NCBI GenBank assembly: GCA_013399875.1
Contig: VXAZ01008033.1
Location: forward strand, 179,620-243,619
Direction of reading: 5' to 3'
Origin: Gymnorhina tibicen
Lineage: Eukaryota > Chordata > Aves > Passeriformes > Artamidae
Length of the DNA: 64,000 bases
Below are positions 26,001-41,000 of the stretch, in pieces. The notes under the pieces were generated by a model that saw only the letters and a program-made list of their open reading frames with translations, searched no databases and was not told the origin of the DNA. A program made the translations under genes and the position numbers. The first letter of the stretch is position 1, and each line of letters starts with the position of its first letter.

Positions 26001-29000
26001 ATGACTCATAGCATTGCTAATTTTTCCAACAAAAGCCCACTTCCACACCCACACTTTTAACCCCTCAGGCTAAAAAGCCTCTTCTTTAGTTTCAAAGCCA
26101 TGGAAATGTAAGGAGGTGGCTTCTGGATCAATATCTGAAACCCTATATTTATTTAAAGCATATGCACGCTCTAACGCTTATTTTAAATTTCAGTGAAAGC
26201 CGGTTTGCAACTCTCCACTCTTAACATGCGGCAGGCTTTTTGTTCCAAAGTGGATTCGTTGTCAAATGCTGGGATTTTAAAATTGTTTGGTAGTTAACCT
26301 ATTTAAAAAATAGTCAGAAGTCACCACCGTAGATGATAAAAAGTTATTTTCATTTAAGAGGAGGGAGTCCAAGCATTGTAGCTAGTGGATCTTCAAGGAT
26401 TATGTATTCCAGCGCGAGTTCCCAAGCCGCTGATGTAAGCAGCTTGTAATATTTGGGGATCTTTGCTATTTACTGGCTCTTCAGGGACAATAATAATGCA
26501 CTTTCCAACTAGAGGGAGCTGCTGGTATCCCTGATGCTGATTCCTAACCTTCCAGTCTAATTCCTTTGTGCGGAACGCACGGCGATCGTGCCGACGTTTT
26601 AATAAAATCAAGTTCAATTACCCCGAGTCATTTAGATTAAAAGGATGCGTCTCAGTTCTTGCAGCATAATCATCAAATTCAACTGCGACATTCGGGGAAA
26701 ACGGAGGCCCATCCTGGTTGCTTTCTGTGGAATTATATAGGTCACGAAAAGGCTCGCTCGGAGGGAGCTTTCGGAAAGCCGGGGCTCGCGCAGCGCCGTT
26801 CCGAGACAAAAAGCACTCGGGAGGGACGAGCGCGGGGCAGGAGCGGCGGCGCCACGGGAAGCGCCGCTCCCGCTCCCTCTGGCCAACAAAGGAACAAAGG
26901 GACCCGTGGCCGGGGACCGAGGTAGCCGAGCTCGGCGCTCGGGCTCCCCGGGAGCCACTTGTTACGGGCTCCCCCGCGGGCAGTGCTGCAGCAGGTGAAC
27001 GCTCCTGCCGGCAGGGATTTAAGACGTCCTGGCGCTGGAAAATCTTTCCGAGGGGATGGTTTGAGGGCTCCTGTGGGGCTGGTGGGTCCGGTGGGATGCA
27101 CCGTGTCCTCGCCAGGGCCAAAGCCCAGGTGCTGGCCTGGGAGAGGCAGTTTCCATCCAGCAGGGCCGTTCCCTTGTCCCAGAAGCGGCGGTGGGAAGGC
27201 ACAAAGGCTGCAGGAGAGCAGATCCATGTGCGGGCATTTCCATGTGTACTTCCCCAGCCCTCCAGGCACTGGCGGTAACACAAACATGCAATCGCCAGCA
27301 CAGGTTTACATGATTTTTCAAATTTCTCTTTTTCTCTTTTGAAGAAACGCTGACTTCAGTGTGTGGTTTCCATGAGGCATACATGCTGAAATTGCTTGAT
27401 CAAAAGTTAAGGAATAACTTTCTAAACAGGAAAAATGGTTTTAGGCTTAGCTTTGGACTTTCTTTATGCCTTTGTGTCTCTGTTACTGAAAATGAGCGGC
27501 TGGGTTGAGTGCTGGCCATGCTTTGAGGAGGCAAGACAGATCTGACTCCCCGCCAGCCTGATGTGCTCTGTGCAGCTGGCACCCAGCAGGGAGAGGCACA
27601 GAAATTTTGTGCCTCTTATATAAAAGATACTTTGGTGGGCAGGACCATAATCCTGCATCATCCTTTAGAGAGGAAAGGCTTCCCCTCTACCTGCACTTGG
27701 AAAGCTTTGAAAGCCAGCCTGTTACTGGGGACATGAACATGGTGACAGCAAGTGAGAGGAACAGGAGAAAGCTACTTTTTGTAGCAGGTTTTCTGGCTGG
27801 CATATTGAATTTGTGGTTTTTCTTTCCTCAGCATCATAATTCTGTGTGTATTTCCCAGTACGATTAACTGTCAGGGTTCTGGTGTATAAACAGGAGCAGG
27901 TGCCTTTGGATGATTTCTTAAACCTAATGTTTAGTAACAATCTAGGGCATATACATAGTTTCTGTTAAACAAAATCTCAGGTAATTTTCTGGGTTTTAAT
28001 ACTTCTCTGAATTGGCCTGGGCCAGGTTTTTTGAGAAGCTGTAACTAACTTGTGCTGAACAGCTGAATTTGTGGCACCTCTTTAGGATCATCTGCCTGGC
28101 TCATTTTCACCCATGTGACAGTGTGGATTATCTAACAACACCTTGCTGGCCTACAGTTTGTGGCTTCCTGAAGTAAAACAGGCCTTCCCCTGCCCACCTT
28201 CCAGCTGGGCAGGGCAGTGTTGTTCAGGGAGCAGTTACTTCACTGCAAATCTTGGTGTTACCTGTGTACCAAACTTGGGCTTGGCTCAGTGTCTCAGTAC
28301 TGCAAAGCCTCGACACCGAAACTGGGCCATGACAGCAGATCCACTACAACTTAGGGAGAGAGCTCAAGCTGCCAGGCCCTTTGCTTTTCTGCATTGCTGA
28401 AAGCTTTTTCCTGAACTCTGCCATCCCTGTGACCCTGACTGCCTTCTTGGGGGAAGAAAGGGGGCTTGTGAGGGCTGTGCTTGCCAGACTGGCACCCTTC
28501 AGGCAGAGTGGCAGTGCAGGCAGGATGACAGAAGCACGGAGCACTTTGGAGAACAAGCCCTGAAGCTGATGCTCAGACACTCCCCAGTAAGTGAACAGGG
28601 CTCTGCACTTCAAATTTCTGTGTCCACCCTACCACCTTCCTCTCCCCGTTGCCAGCCTCTCTCGCAGCTGGGAAACTCGAGGCTCTGAAAACACCATTTC
28701 CCACAGGCAGCTCTAGTGGTCAGAAATGGAAGTGGCTGGAATTATTTTTCTGTCCTTAACTGTTAAATCCGACTCCGTGTTATTTGAAGGCTTGGGGTTG
28801 TAGGAATAGCAGTTACACGCACACGTGCCAGTCTGAGTAATCCCCTGCCCTGCACCCTTGGAGGGCTGATCCAGCCCCGGGCTGCCAGCACAGCCCTCAT
28901 CATTAACTCCCTGAGCCTGGCGGGAGAGAGGGATTGTTCCAGTCCAGGAGAACTGTTTGAATTCAGAAACCCTTTCTTTCTAGGCTTTCGCAGAGCCTGT

Positions 29001-32000
29001 TGGGTTTTGTGCTCCCGTGTTTTATGACTTGTTGCCATGATAATTCAGCTCATCTTACAGGTTTCTCTAATTGTGATTGATGTGTAATCATTCATTTTAT
29101 TGAACCTCATTAAGGTCTGTGAACCTCTGTCCCAACTTACAGTAATTAGAGCCCAGATAGCCATTCCATCTGTTCCCAAGCACTGGTTAATTAATGAACT
29201 TTTAACGTGTTCTTTGCCTTGTAAAAGCCTTCAGTATTCTCAAGTTGCTGAATAGGATTTGCATGCCAGCATTTCCGTTTGTTTTAAATGCCACAGCAAC
29301 GTGCAGTTTGGAATCCCAAAAGTCAACACACAAAGTCCCGGGATCTCGGAAAGCAAAGTGGAGAGGTTTTACTTTCTGTTCCCACTTCGTGCATCAGTTA
29401 CAGTATCTGTGAAACTGGGGTTTGCAAACAAACACCTCCCGTGGGCTCCAGTGTTCTTTGCTGCCCGAAACAACGGGTTTGACTCTTCCCTTGTATTGCT
29501 AAAGAAAATATACAGAGATCAAATGTAAACCAAATGTTTCATTTTTCATGTTGGTACCTGCTGGAAGAACATTAGAAACGTGATACCTGCAGACTCACAT
29601 TTTCCTGCCCTCGTATTTCATCCTTTTGTTACATTTTGAGCATCAGGCCTGAGACAGCTTTGGTAGTTTTATGTAGCATTCAGTACCAGAAGATTTTTAG
29701 GATGGAGCAGAATCCACCATTGCTGCTGGAGCTGTCAGAGAGACTATTGTGGTCCAGAACTGGGAGGGAGAAAACAGCAGGGCCCAAGCTCCTGGGTACT
29801 GAGAGTTCCTCTGCTTCACCTCTGTGCATTCTGATGTGCAGTAACGTGCTGAGTCAGTGATTTGTGTACAGGGAGTAAATCATTGCATTTTTTAAAAATT
29901 CATTCAATTTCTGTTTGCTGAGCAGACAGGAGAGGCAGTGTTTCCAGTGGCAGGAGTTTAAAGAAAATGTTGGGGATTTTTTCATAGTTGCGTTCGTGAT
30001 CTGGTGCTGGCTTTTACACGCAGCACGGTGGTGTAGGGCTGTAGCTGTGCCCTGCTTCATTTGGATTGATCTGTGTTTACCTTCAATATTCAGGACAAGA
30101 ATTAAGTCATACCACTCAACTCTCTCAAAATCCCTTTCAGCATCCAAAGGCCGACCATCTGTCCGGTCCAGCCATTCTTTCCTCCCCCAGTATGCATTTT
30201 AGCCGGTGCTTTGAGCAAGGCTGTGTCCTGGAGAAGCAAAATATGAAGGGAAATAAAGGTCTTGGGCCTGGGGCCATGTTTAGCAACGCAAACCCTGTAA
30301 ATTGCAGATGGTTTTTGTGAACGAGTGCAGAGAGCCCCTGGTTTTGTGGTACTTCAGCGTGCTGGTCTGTGGCACGGTGGGTGTCCAAGGCACAGGCAGG
30401 CTCCTCTGTGGAGAGATTTCCAAAACAGCTACTTCTAATTCCTTGTCCAGTATTTCCGTGAGCCAGCTCGTCGTCTCACCACTGATCCCACACTTCAAAG
30501 AGTCCATTTGGCAAATCCGCGTGTGCTCCCCTGCTCCTTTTTGGGACTGAAGTGTTTTAAGTTGCTGGCAGATCTGCAAGAGAAATGGGATTTTTCTCAA
30601 GCTTTTTGGGAAGTTGCAGGTGTTTTGTCTGGAAAGGTGCTGGTTTGTGTGCAGTGTCAGGTGTGTGAGGCTCAGCCGTGGTGCCGCCTCTTCTCCAGTA
30701 CTGATGTTCTGCAAGACCAAGGCTGGGATCTTGTTGAAGTTCTTCCAAGATGTCCCACTGGCCGAGACTGAGTTAGGAACAAATCCATTCAGCATGTGCA
30801 TTTACTAAGGCATGTTTGTAAATCATACCACCCCATTACAGCTGATATTTAGGGGGTGCAGTTCTGTTTACATGAAGAAAACCGGGATGTTGTTCCTGGG
30901 CAGTCCCTCTCCTGCTCTCCACAAGCATTTGGACTCTGTGTAACTTGTTGGCAGCTGAAAAAATGTGCAGACAATCCCGGTGAGGCTTGAGCAGCAAACA
31001 GGGCATCCTGGTGAAAGAATGAGAGGAGGCACCTCTCGCCCCTCTCTGCTGGGATTGTGCTGTTGCCTGTGCTCCGGTTTTCTGGATGTGTGGAGATGTC
31101 CCAGTGTTTGCTTCTCAGGGCTGATGGATGTGAGTCCTCCCAGTGCGAGGAGATCTACAGGCAGAAGTCTCTGCCTTAATGTAGAAGAATGAGTTTAGAT
31201 GCTGTACACATCTTTTAGCAATATTTTCTTTTAAACCTGTAAGCAGGAGTCCCATTCCACCCTTAGTTAATTAACACTTCCATTTAGCTAAGGGCATTAC
31301 TCTTAAGGCTGTTCTCTGACAGGTAACCGATTTTGTACAATTGGCATCTACATTCAGATATTAATATTGCCTGTATTTTGTTTAATACTAACCTTTTTAT
31401 TTTTAGATTAAAATATTTTTAGCGGCCGTTCTGTATGTTGCCTGTAAGATGTTTGGTGTAATTTGGGTTTATTAAGAGAGATAAGAGGGATGTTGTTCTA
31501 TCAGCTGTTAAATATTATTGCGTGTTAATCCATATTTTAAAAGTTCAAAGTCCGTGCTAGCTCGTGTTTCTCTGCTCTTGTTGCTGTTGGTACAGATGTG
31601 CTTGTATCGAGCATTCCCATTTGTGTGAAAAATAGAATTCAGCTCAGGCCATGCATAGATTGTCAGAAAGATTAAAGTGTGCATCGTGCAATTTTTCTTC
31701 TTTCAGAAAGGGGCCTTTGATGTGCTAATGTTCACTTTCTCTCTTTTCATGGCGAAGTGCTTGGCATTGTTTCGGGCTGCAGAGCAGTGTCTGCTTCAGA
31801 GGGGCAGATTCAAACCGGGAGCCCAACCTTGCGCAAGGTAGCAGCACGTGCAGCGATACTGCTGGCATTGTCCAGGGGATCTGATAGCACTGTGCCTGCA
31901 CAGATAAACACCAGGGCCGGGAGTGAGAAGAGATGTTGCCAAAAAAGCCAAATATTTAATATCCAATATCACATTTCTTCGTGCCAGTGTTCCTGCAGTT

Positions 32001-35000
32001 ACACTGAGTCACACGCCACGGGTCTAAACTGGAAAGCTTGGCAGTGCAAGAGGCTCTGAAATCACACCCAAAGACAAGGCTGTCATGTATTTCCAAAGTT
32101 AACTGGCAAGCGAAATTATTTGGTTGGGCTCATCTTGGGTTGCAGTGGGTATTTTCCAGCTAACGGATAAAATTTTGCAGGCTGCTTACAGGACCGGCTT
32201 GAGCTGACATAGCAGGGACCTGATGTGGGTGGTGACACAGTCGTAGTGACAAAGGTGTGCGCAAAAAGGCTGTTTACAGCTGCTCATTCTTATGCCGAAA
32301 GACACCAATTCTCCTTTTGTAATTGACTGGGAAGAAATGGTTTCCTGAGTTCCTCAGAATATGAGTATGGGAGGAGACAGTGTGTAATTGGGCAGGAGCG
32401 AGTGCAGTGCTGGTTGTGTTCTGCAGAAGATGGATTAGTTGGTACTTCAATGATAAAAGCCTTCCCTTTCAAACTGGGTGAAATTTGGGGGTTGATTTTT
32501 GAGATAGTAAGTTAAACAAAATCTGGAAGAAAACTTGCATACAGGAAAGCCTGACAGCACACACTGTCCCTGCTGTGTAGCTTCTTCTCTGGGTCGCTGT
32601 CCCTGTATATTCCCCTTCTCTGCTTCCACTGACTTTGATGCTTAATTAAAAATTCTTCTTGTGCTCTTTGCCTTTCTCTTTGGGGTCCTCATGATCTCCT
32701 TTTATACCTGACATGACTCAGCAGTTAAGGATGTAAAGAACTTCAGAAGTGTAGGTTAAAGGGCAGTGGCTGGAAGCAGCAGTGTGAACACTGAGGAAGC
32801 GATGTGCTTCAGCAGAAGCTTCCCGAGTTTGTGCTCAGGCTGGCTCTGTGGGCAGGCTGTGCCACCTGGGCCCAGCGTCCCCTGGGCACCGGGGACTGAG
32901 CTGCTGGGCACACGCACTTCATGAGGGTCCCTTCTGCGATCTGTGCAGCTGCAGACGGTGCTCGGAGGCACGTGCCGGGGAAGGGCCGGCCCGTGCAGTG
33001 ATTTGCGGTCACTGTCACAAAGGAGCGTCTCTGCGCTGGCTGCAGAATGAGATGTGTCAGAAGGGCCTGGCAGGAAGCAGATGGAAGGGGCTGTGCAGAG
33101 CAGAGTGGCATGGGGCTGTCACCGGGGGCTCCGGGGCAGGTTTCTGGTAGCCGTGGAGAAACGAGCGGAGCAGCACACTTGTCACCAGTTGCCATCCACC
33201 TCTCCTGCCTGCGCCTGCTCCCAGGGACCCGTGACTCTCCTGCAGGATTCCCCCCTTCCCATCACAGCTGTCTCTGCAGCAGCACTGGCTCGCTCGTTTG
33301 CCATCTCAAATCAGATTAATTGTCCGTTTTAACAAAGTGCTGCCGCTCTGTGAGCCGGCCGTAATCTCATCGCGGTGGAAGCGGGTGCTCCATAACCCAG
33401 ACACCTCGGGGACGTGGGAGTGCACAGCCCCGCTGCTCGCACGGCACAGTTGCTCACTGATGCTCTTCCCTGGCGTATCTGTGTGACCCCAACCTTGTGA
33501 GCACCTCGGGGGTCTCACACGGGCACGGGTCATTGCACCTCCCACCTGGTGACGTGCAGCTTCCCGGGCCCAGCCCCAGCTCCAGCCTGCTCTGCTCCTG
33601 CACTGCTCTTCAGTGGCTTTTAATCTGAATGCCCCGAACGGGGAAGGGCTCCAGCAGCACCTCAGCTGTTCTTTGGGACCACCTTGTGGTTTGTCACTCG
33701 TTACTTCCATCATATTTATTCCTATAGGTAGGAGTTTTTCTTTTGCACTGTTCCAGGGTTCAGCACTTCTGTTCCCCTTCCCCTGTGTGTTAATACCTGT
33801 ATACGATATATGCCTGTATCCAACAGCCTGGTTTCTGATCTCATTCTCACTCCTTTTCAAAGCTGGTTTGAACCTGGCCAGTCCTGGGTGCTAAAGCAGG
33901 CTGTCAGCTCCGGTGTGCAGCCAGCCAAGCAGCCCTCCCTACTGCTCTCTCTCCACTTCCACCATCGTTTCTCTAGTGCTTGGATTTAGAACTTGGTTGT
34001 TTAATAGTGTATTGTACAGCTCAGTCAGGAACTTGCTCCATAATTAATTGTAATGATAAGACTTCATGGGCCACTCTGAGTTACTTGAAACTCATGGGGA
34101 AATTTTTTTCAGAAACAGTAGAACATTTAGAAGTTAAAAACAGTGAAATCAATGCGTCGACTTGCCTTTTTGGGAAGGAGTCACTTACATTTTCAGTTTT
34201 GCTCCCTCTCCACTCACACACCCACCTCATAGGTTAAAAAAAGCAGATTTCATAAACGTGCACCAGAATTTTCATTTACTCCTCTGGGGAAACGGGGAGC
34301 CATCACAGCACGCACACTGGCTGAGCTGCACTGTGAAAGCGGAATCCCGTTCCGCTACTGGGAGGTCACTTTCAGGGGAAAAAAAAGTTATTTTAAATGC
34401 TGACTTAATCATCTGCTTTTGGGGATGCCGTTTTGCCGAGGTGGCCGGCGGTGGGTGCGTGCCGCTCTACCTGTTGCAGGCTGTCTGTTGAAAGAGTATG
34501 TTCATTTAATGGATTTTAAGCAACATTATTCAAAGATCAACAAAAGGCATTCTGTGTTATATGAATAAAAGATTTCCCCGTGCTCCTTGTTAACCCTACA
34601 ATGCCAGCCAGTGTAATTGAAGAGCAGCCACCTGGCAGGGAGCTCTGGCCTCAGCTGCCGCAGGGCCCGGCCAGAGGCAGCACCAGGTGTTGCCGCACGG
34701 TGCCGGCCGATGGTCAGCGGGGCTGGGGTGGCCGGAGGGACCCGCTCAGGGGCACAGGTACAGCATGGGAAGGGAGACTGAGACGTGGAGTGCCCCGAGT
34801 TCCTGCGGCCTCCGGCATTGGGTCAGACCTGAGAGCTGTTTGTGCGCGTCTGCCACCCAGAGCCCCGTGCCCAGGGCAGCCCGTGCTCAGTCCCTGCTCA
34901 GTCCCTGCTTTGCAATAGCCACAGCTATGGCAGGTGAGAATTTTGAACCTCTGTCCTCCTTACATTGGTTTTAATTTAAAGCCGGGACATCCCCCGCTGG

Positions 35001-38000
35001 TTTCTTGCTGGGCTTTCTCTGATTTGTTCTTCCTCCCTCCCCTCTAACATCGAGCAATTTCCCAGCCTGTCTCGCCGCAGCAACAAGTTTGTTTCCTGTT
35101 AAGCATCTTGCAAATGGTGTCACTCATAATGGATGTGATAATAAGCCCCAGTTACCTGTCCCTGATTGTAATAAATGTAAATTACCAACTCTAATAGACC
35201 TGAAACTGAGCCATTTAGTGTCAGACCCAGAAGTAATGAAAAGATCTGTAATAAACTAGAAGGGGCAAAATTATTTTGTGTCCTTATATTTTGTTCTGCT
35301 TGTAGCTTCTGGATCATCATACTCTTATCAAACTGACAGGGTTTGGTAACATTTAGTAGGTGAGAAAATATATTTATAAATTGAAAAGACTCATTCCTTA
35401 ATGAGGGACGGTTTGACAGTCCATCACTTATATCCAAGGCACAGAGGTGCCCCTTTCTGAGATGTTCCACTGGCTGTGATTCAGTTAGAACTAGATGAAT
35501 TGAGCGTCTTTTAGGAACAAATTCATTTGGCGTGTGCATTTATATTCCATATAATTCCAGGGATCCCTCTGTCTGTGTGCTACTCAGCAGCAGCTCAGTG
35601 AGGCTGGTCTCCAGGGCACACAAAACCACCTCAATGTCATTGCAGTCTTTCCAGGGGGTGGGAATCACACCCCAGGAAGGGCGGCACAAGTTATATTTTT
35701 CTAGCCTGTAGGTTAACAATTTTATGGCACATTCTCATTAAAAAAGAGAAAAAAAAAAACTTGTAAACACTTACAACTGCTTCACAGATTGTAAGATTTG
35801 TAAAAATGGTATTTTCAGAGCAGTTAAGCTTTCCAGGGATTTACATTTGGAAAACATTTAATTTTGAGAGCCTGGAAGCATCGCTGTCGAACATCTAAAA
35901 ATCAGATCTCTTTGTGCGAGCGCCACACGAGTATGACATTCCATAAGCAATGGAGGAGGGCATTTGTTGCCTCCCACAGGCTTACAGGGCTTTTTGCTGC
36001 TTCCTCTAAGACAAGCTGTGTCCAAGTCGGTTCAGCAGACACCTTGCTTCCTGTTGGGGGCAGAAGGACTGATTCAAAACTAACCAAATCGCCATTTTTG
36101 TTTAATTTCATTTAAAATCAAGAAAGGCATTTCCTCTTTGTCCATGTTCATGCAGATGACAACGTTCTCCTGACTTCCCCTTGGCATCTGTCCCCCACTT
36201 CGACAGCACTTGTAGCCTCGTGCTCAGAAACTCAAAGCACAGCCTCTCCCCAGCAGGTCTGTAGTGGCTGTAATCTCAGCTGATTGTGAGGCTGCAGCTG
36301 CCCCAGAAGTTCTGGGTGCAAAGGTGCAGCTAAGCAGGGCTTTGCCTGTTCGGCACAGATTGTGTCGGTGACGTTGTCATCGCCCTGCTCTGCCGTTCTG
36401 CAGTGAATTCTGAGTTATGAGTCTGGCATTACCTCCCCTTCCCTTGCCTCTGGCTGCTCAGTTTCAAAGCTGGGAATTGCAGAGGCTGGCACCTTTGGGC
36501 TCTGAACGGTTTTGAGCATGGCATTATCCCAGGAGACTCCCAGCTGTACCTTCACCTGGATACTGCTGGGATGGAGCTTGACCTGTTCCTTGTCTCCAGG
36601 TGCACTGTGGAGCAGATCTCACTTCTGCCTTTAGGAGAACATCCTTGTGTTTTGGGGAGTGGGATGGCAGTAAGTGTAGGAATGTTAAATGTACATGGCT
36701 GTTAAGCAATGACCAAAGCATAACACTACCAGTTCAAAAACCTTTATAACCCTTTGTCTTTTGTTCTTCGGGGCTTTTTTTTTTTTTTTTTGGTTAAATT
36801 AAAAAATTTTAAGATACAAGTGAATACCAACAGCTTTTTGTCATCAACTGTTAAAATTCATAAAATAAACTCACAAACCTTGTGGGCAAGCCTGCACTTT
36901 TCCTCCATGTCTGAGTACAGGACAGGAAGGTGTAGCTGGCCCAGCATCCCGCTGCTAGCAGCTCTTCATTTCTGGCAGGAGAATCTCACTGCCTGGCTGT
37001 CCTGGCTCCACCACCTTGGGATCTGGAGTTTAGCTGGATCCCTGTGAGCTCCACCTGGAATTTCACAGTGGAGGCAGTGCGGATCCCGACAGAGTGGCTC
37101 ACTGTGATCCCAGTGCCCTCCCCAGTGCCCTCAGGAGAGTGGAGCTCAACATCTCTGCTCTGGGGCACTGGGAAAGTGTCTTTCAATTAGACCTGAGCAA
37201 CTCCTGTCCCTTTATCTCTCAGGATTCAGCAGGGAACTGTATGGCTATTTCTAGAGAAAGTATATTTGGGGGGAATCATGCCCCACTAATTTGCTGGCCA
37301 AAACCTTGTGCCACGGGAGTTGTGATACAGAACTCTTTCATAAGCACCTTCTCGGTGGTTAGATCTTGGTGTGCCCTGCGGAGTGAGTTACCAGTCAGGG
37401 CTCCTGCGGCTCCGAACTGGTAGCAGGCCATTATGTCATCATTGTAATTGAAATATTTTCATCCAAGCCGTATCAGTACAGTGATTGAGTGCAGTGGCTG
37501 ATCAGACCTGATGGGTCTGCTGGATGGGCAGAGGACTTGTTGCACTGTGCAAAACGTACAGTGCCATGTTCTAGGCACAGCTGTGTGTGGTTTGTCGCCT
37601 CTTGCACGTGAGGAAGATGCATAATGGGAACAAAGTTAAGAAAGGGGATGAGGCGCAGGTCCAGCTCTTTTTTCAACAGAGCAGGTTTGTGTACGAACAG
37701 GACTACCTGGGAGGAGAGCATGGCAGGGACTCTGTGGTGGAAGTACAAAGCTTTGGGTAGGGATGAGCTCGAGTGCTGTCAGAGCACAGAGTGGTATGAG
37801 GGCAGGGGGGTGACCCAGTGTCCCTTTGCTCCCGCTGCAGAGCGGCTGCTCTGTACTGGTACGTGTGTCTGCTCCCAGGGGCTTCCTGCCTGCGGGAGCG
37901 CTCGGAAATTAAGATGAAAGCTTGTTTTCTGCCTTACTCATAATAAATGCAAGATTCTCCCCTGAAGCACTTGGCATGACTAATGTGCCACATATTCTTG

Positions 38001-41000
38001 CTATCCCAGAGCGGCAGGCGAGTGCTTCTGCCAGACGGGTGCTTGCAGCACACCTTGGGCCACGCACTGCCCAACGGCGCCAGGAGCCAAGCGCCGGCGC
38101 GGAGCTCCGCACAGATGAGCGTGAGCTGGAGCCTTTTGCCTCGGGGCACCTTCAGTATGGCTTTGCTGTTACACTGCTTGATTTCCACAGAGATGCTTTG
38201 AAACCATGTGAAACGTGTTTCTGTTGTCGTTTTGCTGCACTTTCCCCTTTAAAGCAATTACTGGCGACCGTCTGTGAGGGAGCCGCGGTATCGCACCACA
38301 CACGCTGGGAAATGCCGTGGCAGCGTGCCCTGGGACTCGGAGCACTCGCAGGTTCTCTGGGACCTGAGGCCCATCTCCATCAGTCAGCACCGAGGTTCTT
38401 TTGTGATCCCGTGCAGGGACCCAGGCCCTGCTGCGGGGAGGGAGGTGGCAGAGCTCCAGGCACGGTGCCGAGGCGCCGGGCAAATGCTCCACAAACGAGG
38501 AATCCCTTTGCAAACCTCTCTGTACCTGTTGGTCTTGGGGAGAGCCGTGTCTTCCACACCAGGGTGTCCTGGGCTCCAGCCGTCCCCCCCCAGCACAGAG
38601 GGCTGCCTGTCTGTACAATTGGTGGCACAGCAGCAGAAAATTATGCCGCAGAGAGGATGAGCTCTTGGTTTTGGCAGCAGAGGATCATCTGCCCATTTTG
38701 GATAAGGAGGAGGAACAGCAGCCCTGGCACAGGCTAGCCCTGCTCCGCCAAGGGAGCCCTGGCTCCCCCGGCTGCAGCGTGGACAGATGGCCGTGATGGG
38801 GGCTGGCCACGGGGAGAGGGGGCCCACAGACCCCATCGGTCACACAGCCTCGGCTCACGCGTGTCTCACGTGTTACGCGGACCAATTTAAGGCAGGCGTC
38901 TCTGGAAAGTTTCCATCTCGGATGCTTTGGTTTATAAAAAGCACGTAAGTCTGCGGTGGCTGACAGGTACGGTTTAATTGCACCTGTTCACTGAAGGATA
39001 TGTGTTACTAAAATTCCCCCAAAAGTTCTCGGTGAAATTCGTGCGGCGGTGACGGTCACTAGACCGTAAACGATGGCGAGCCCAATCAAGCAGATTGAGT
39101 TTCATACCAAAACTGCCTGGCACCACATTTTAAAAGCACAGTAACTCCATCCTCTTCAGAGCTGGGGAGGACAATTAGGTGCAGAAAGGTCATCAGCCAA
39201 CACATCTCTGCTAACCTCAGTTTTATGGTCGCAGCTTTATTCTGCTTTGGTAAGTCCCAAACATTTTATGTTCTTGTTTGTTTTCCAAACTGCTGTCACG
39301 GTGTCAGGAGCAAACTCTTTTTGTGAACCATCTTTGGGCCCTGTGATACAATCAGGAGGAAGCTGAAATAGATGTTTCTTGCACTGAACAGTAAATTCAA
39401 AGGTTTTCTGCAGCTCTCCCTAATAGGGTAGAGAAGGAATTGGCACGTGGACATGTAGCCAGCCTTGATGTCCGATGGGCTGGAAAGAGCTGTCTGCCTC
39501 TATACTTTCAGCGTCTCCACTGGCCCGATGCCCCGAAAGCCCTTCTCCGGGTGGGCTGCACATCACAGATGGGAGCTGCAGCAGGGCCATGCCAGCAGTG
39601 CGCATTAGGGTCCCTCTGGAGCCAGAGGAACAGGCGTTGCAGCGAGGGCTCTCTGTGGACCCCAGCAGTGTCCTGGGTGCCAGGCCTGGGACCGGTGCCG
39701 CGTGGTGTTGGCACGACCCCCAGGCCACGGAGAGCAGCCAGGCCCCAGCCTGTGTGCAAACCCACCAACACTCCTGTCTTCCATTTGCCTGCTGCATCAG
39801 CAGAGTGCACTGTTCTTTCCACGTATTGGTGAGAGTATACGAACGCTGCCAAAATGGTTTTGTTTTCCAGCGGTAGCGTGGGGCAGGACGGGCTGGCCAT
39901 TACCGTCAGCAGGGGTGGGGCCCTGGGAGTTTCGCTTGAGGTCAGCACGGAATTAAGGTTAATAAGCAAAAGTTCCGTATTTTCAGGATCTGCTTGAGTC
40001 ATCATCTTCTATATTCCCTTGTTTCTCAACAGGGCAGCTTGTTATGGTTTAGTGGTATGTGTGTGTGCAGGGAGGGAAACGCTGGGCAGATCCTGGCCCT
40101 GGGATGGCTCAGGTCACCTGCAAAACCCAGATTATGAGGACTTTGAAGGGTTTTCAAGGTTATTATGTCAAAAACTGTGTGTCTGAAACTGGCTCTGTGT
40201 TGTAGAGGTTAAACGTAGAAGTGATGCTGGTGGGTGAGAGCCGAGTGCTGGCTGGTGCCCACCTCTCTGGTGAATTTTCAGAAGCTTCTGCCTTTTGTCT
40301 TCTTTGGCATCCTCTATCTGGAAGGAGGTCCTGTGTGTTTCACTTTGCAGGTCATCCTGCTGCTGCAGTAAGATGTTGTGGTTTATTGCAAATAGCTGAT
40401 GTTCACATTTTGATGTGTTGGCTGTTTTTTTCAAACAGCCTTCATTGTGTGGTTGAAATGTTAAAATAATTGATATGCTGATAAAACACTACTAGAAGCT
40501 CATAATATTCAAATATTGAGAATTTGATTGCTGTATTCAAATAGGAGCTAAATTCCTGCTCTCCTGCAGTTTTATATGTATTCACGATCAATAATTCACA
40601 CCTTGTTGTGGCTCTCTGTCATTATTTCATATGAAATGAAAAAAAAAACCCTGTTTGCATCTGTTTAGAACATTTTGCTCTGGAGTTTTGCCTTGGCAGA
40701 AGCAAAATGGAAAATAATGCAGCCGTGGAGGGGTGGGTCAAATTGCCTTACATATTAAAAGAGGAGCTTTTGATCAGCTCCTTCAAGGGTCTGGTATAAC
40801 TCCATTTATCTGCAGATCTCAGGGGACGCCCCAAGCCCCCAGATAACTGGGGGCTTAGTTAATCAGGGCAGCCAGCTGTCCAGCTTTCCGCCAGGGTAGG
40901 GTTCAAGCTCACAGCCCGTCCTCTGCAGCCAGGCCTGCCGCAGCGGCGGATTTGTGCGTTCCCTGCAGCACTCCAGCCCTGAGGCTGCTCGGGAAAGCCA

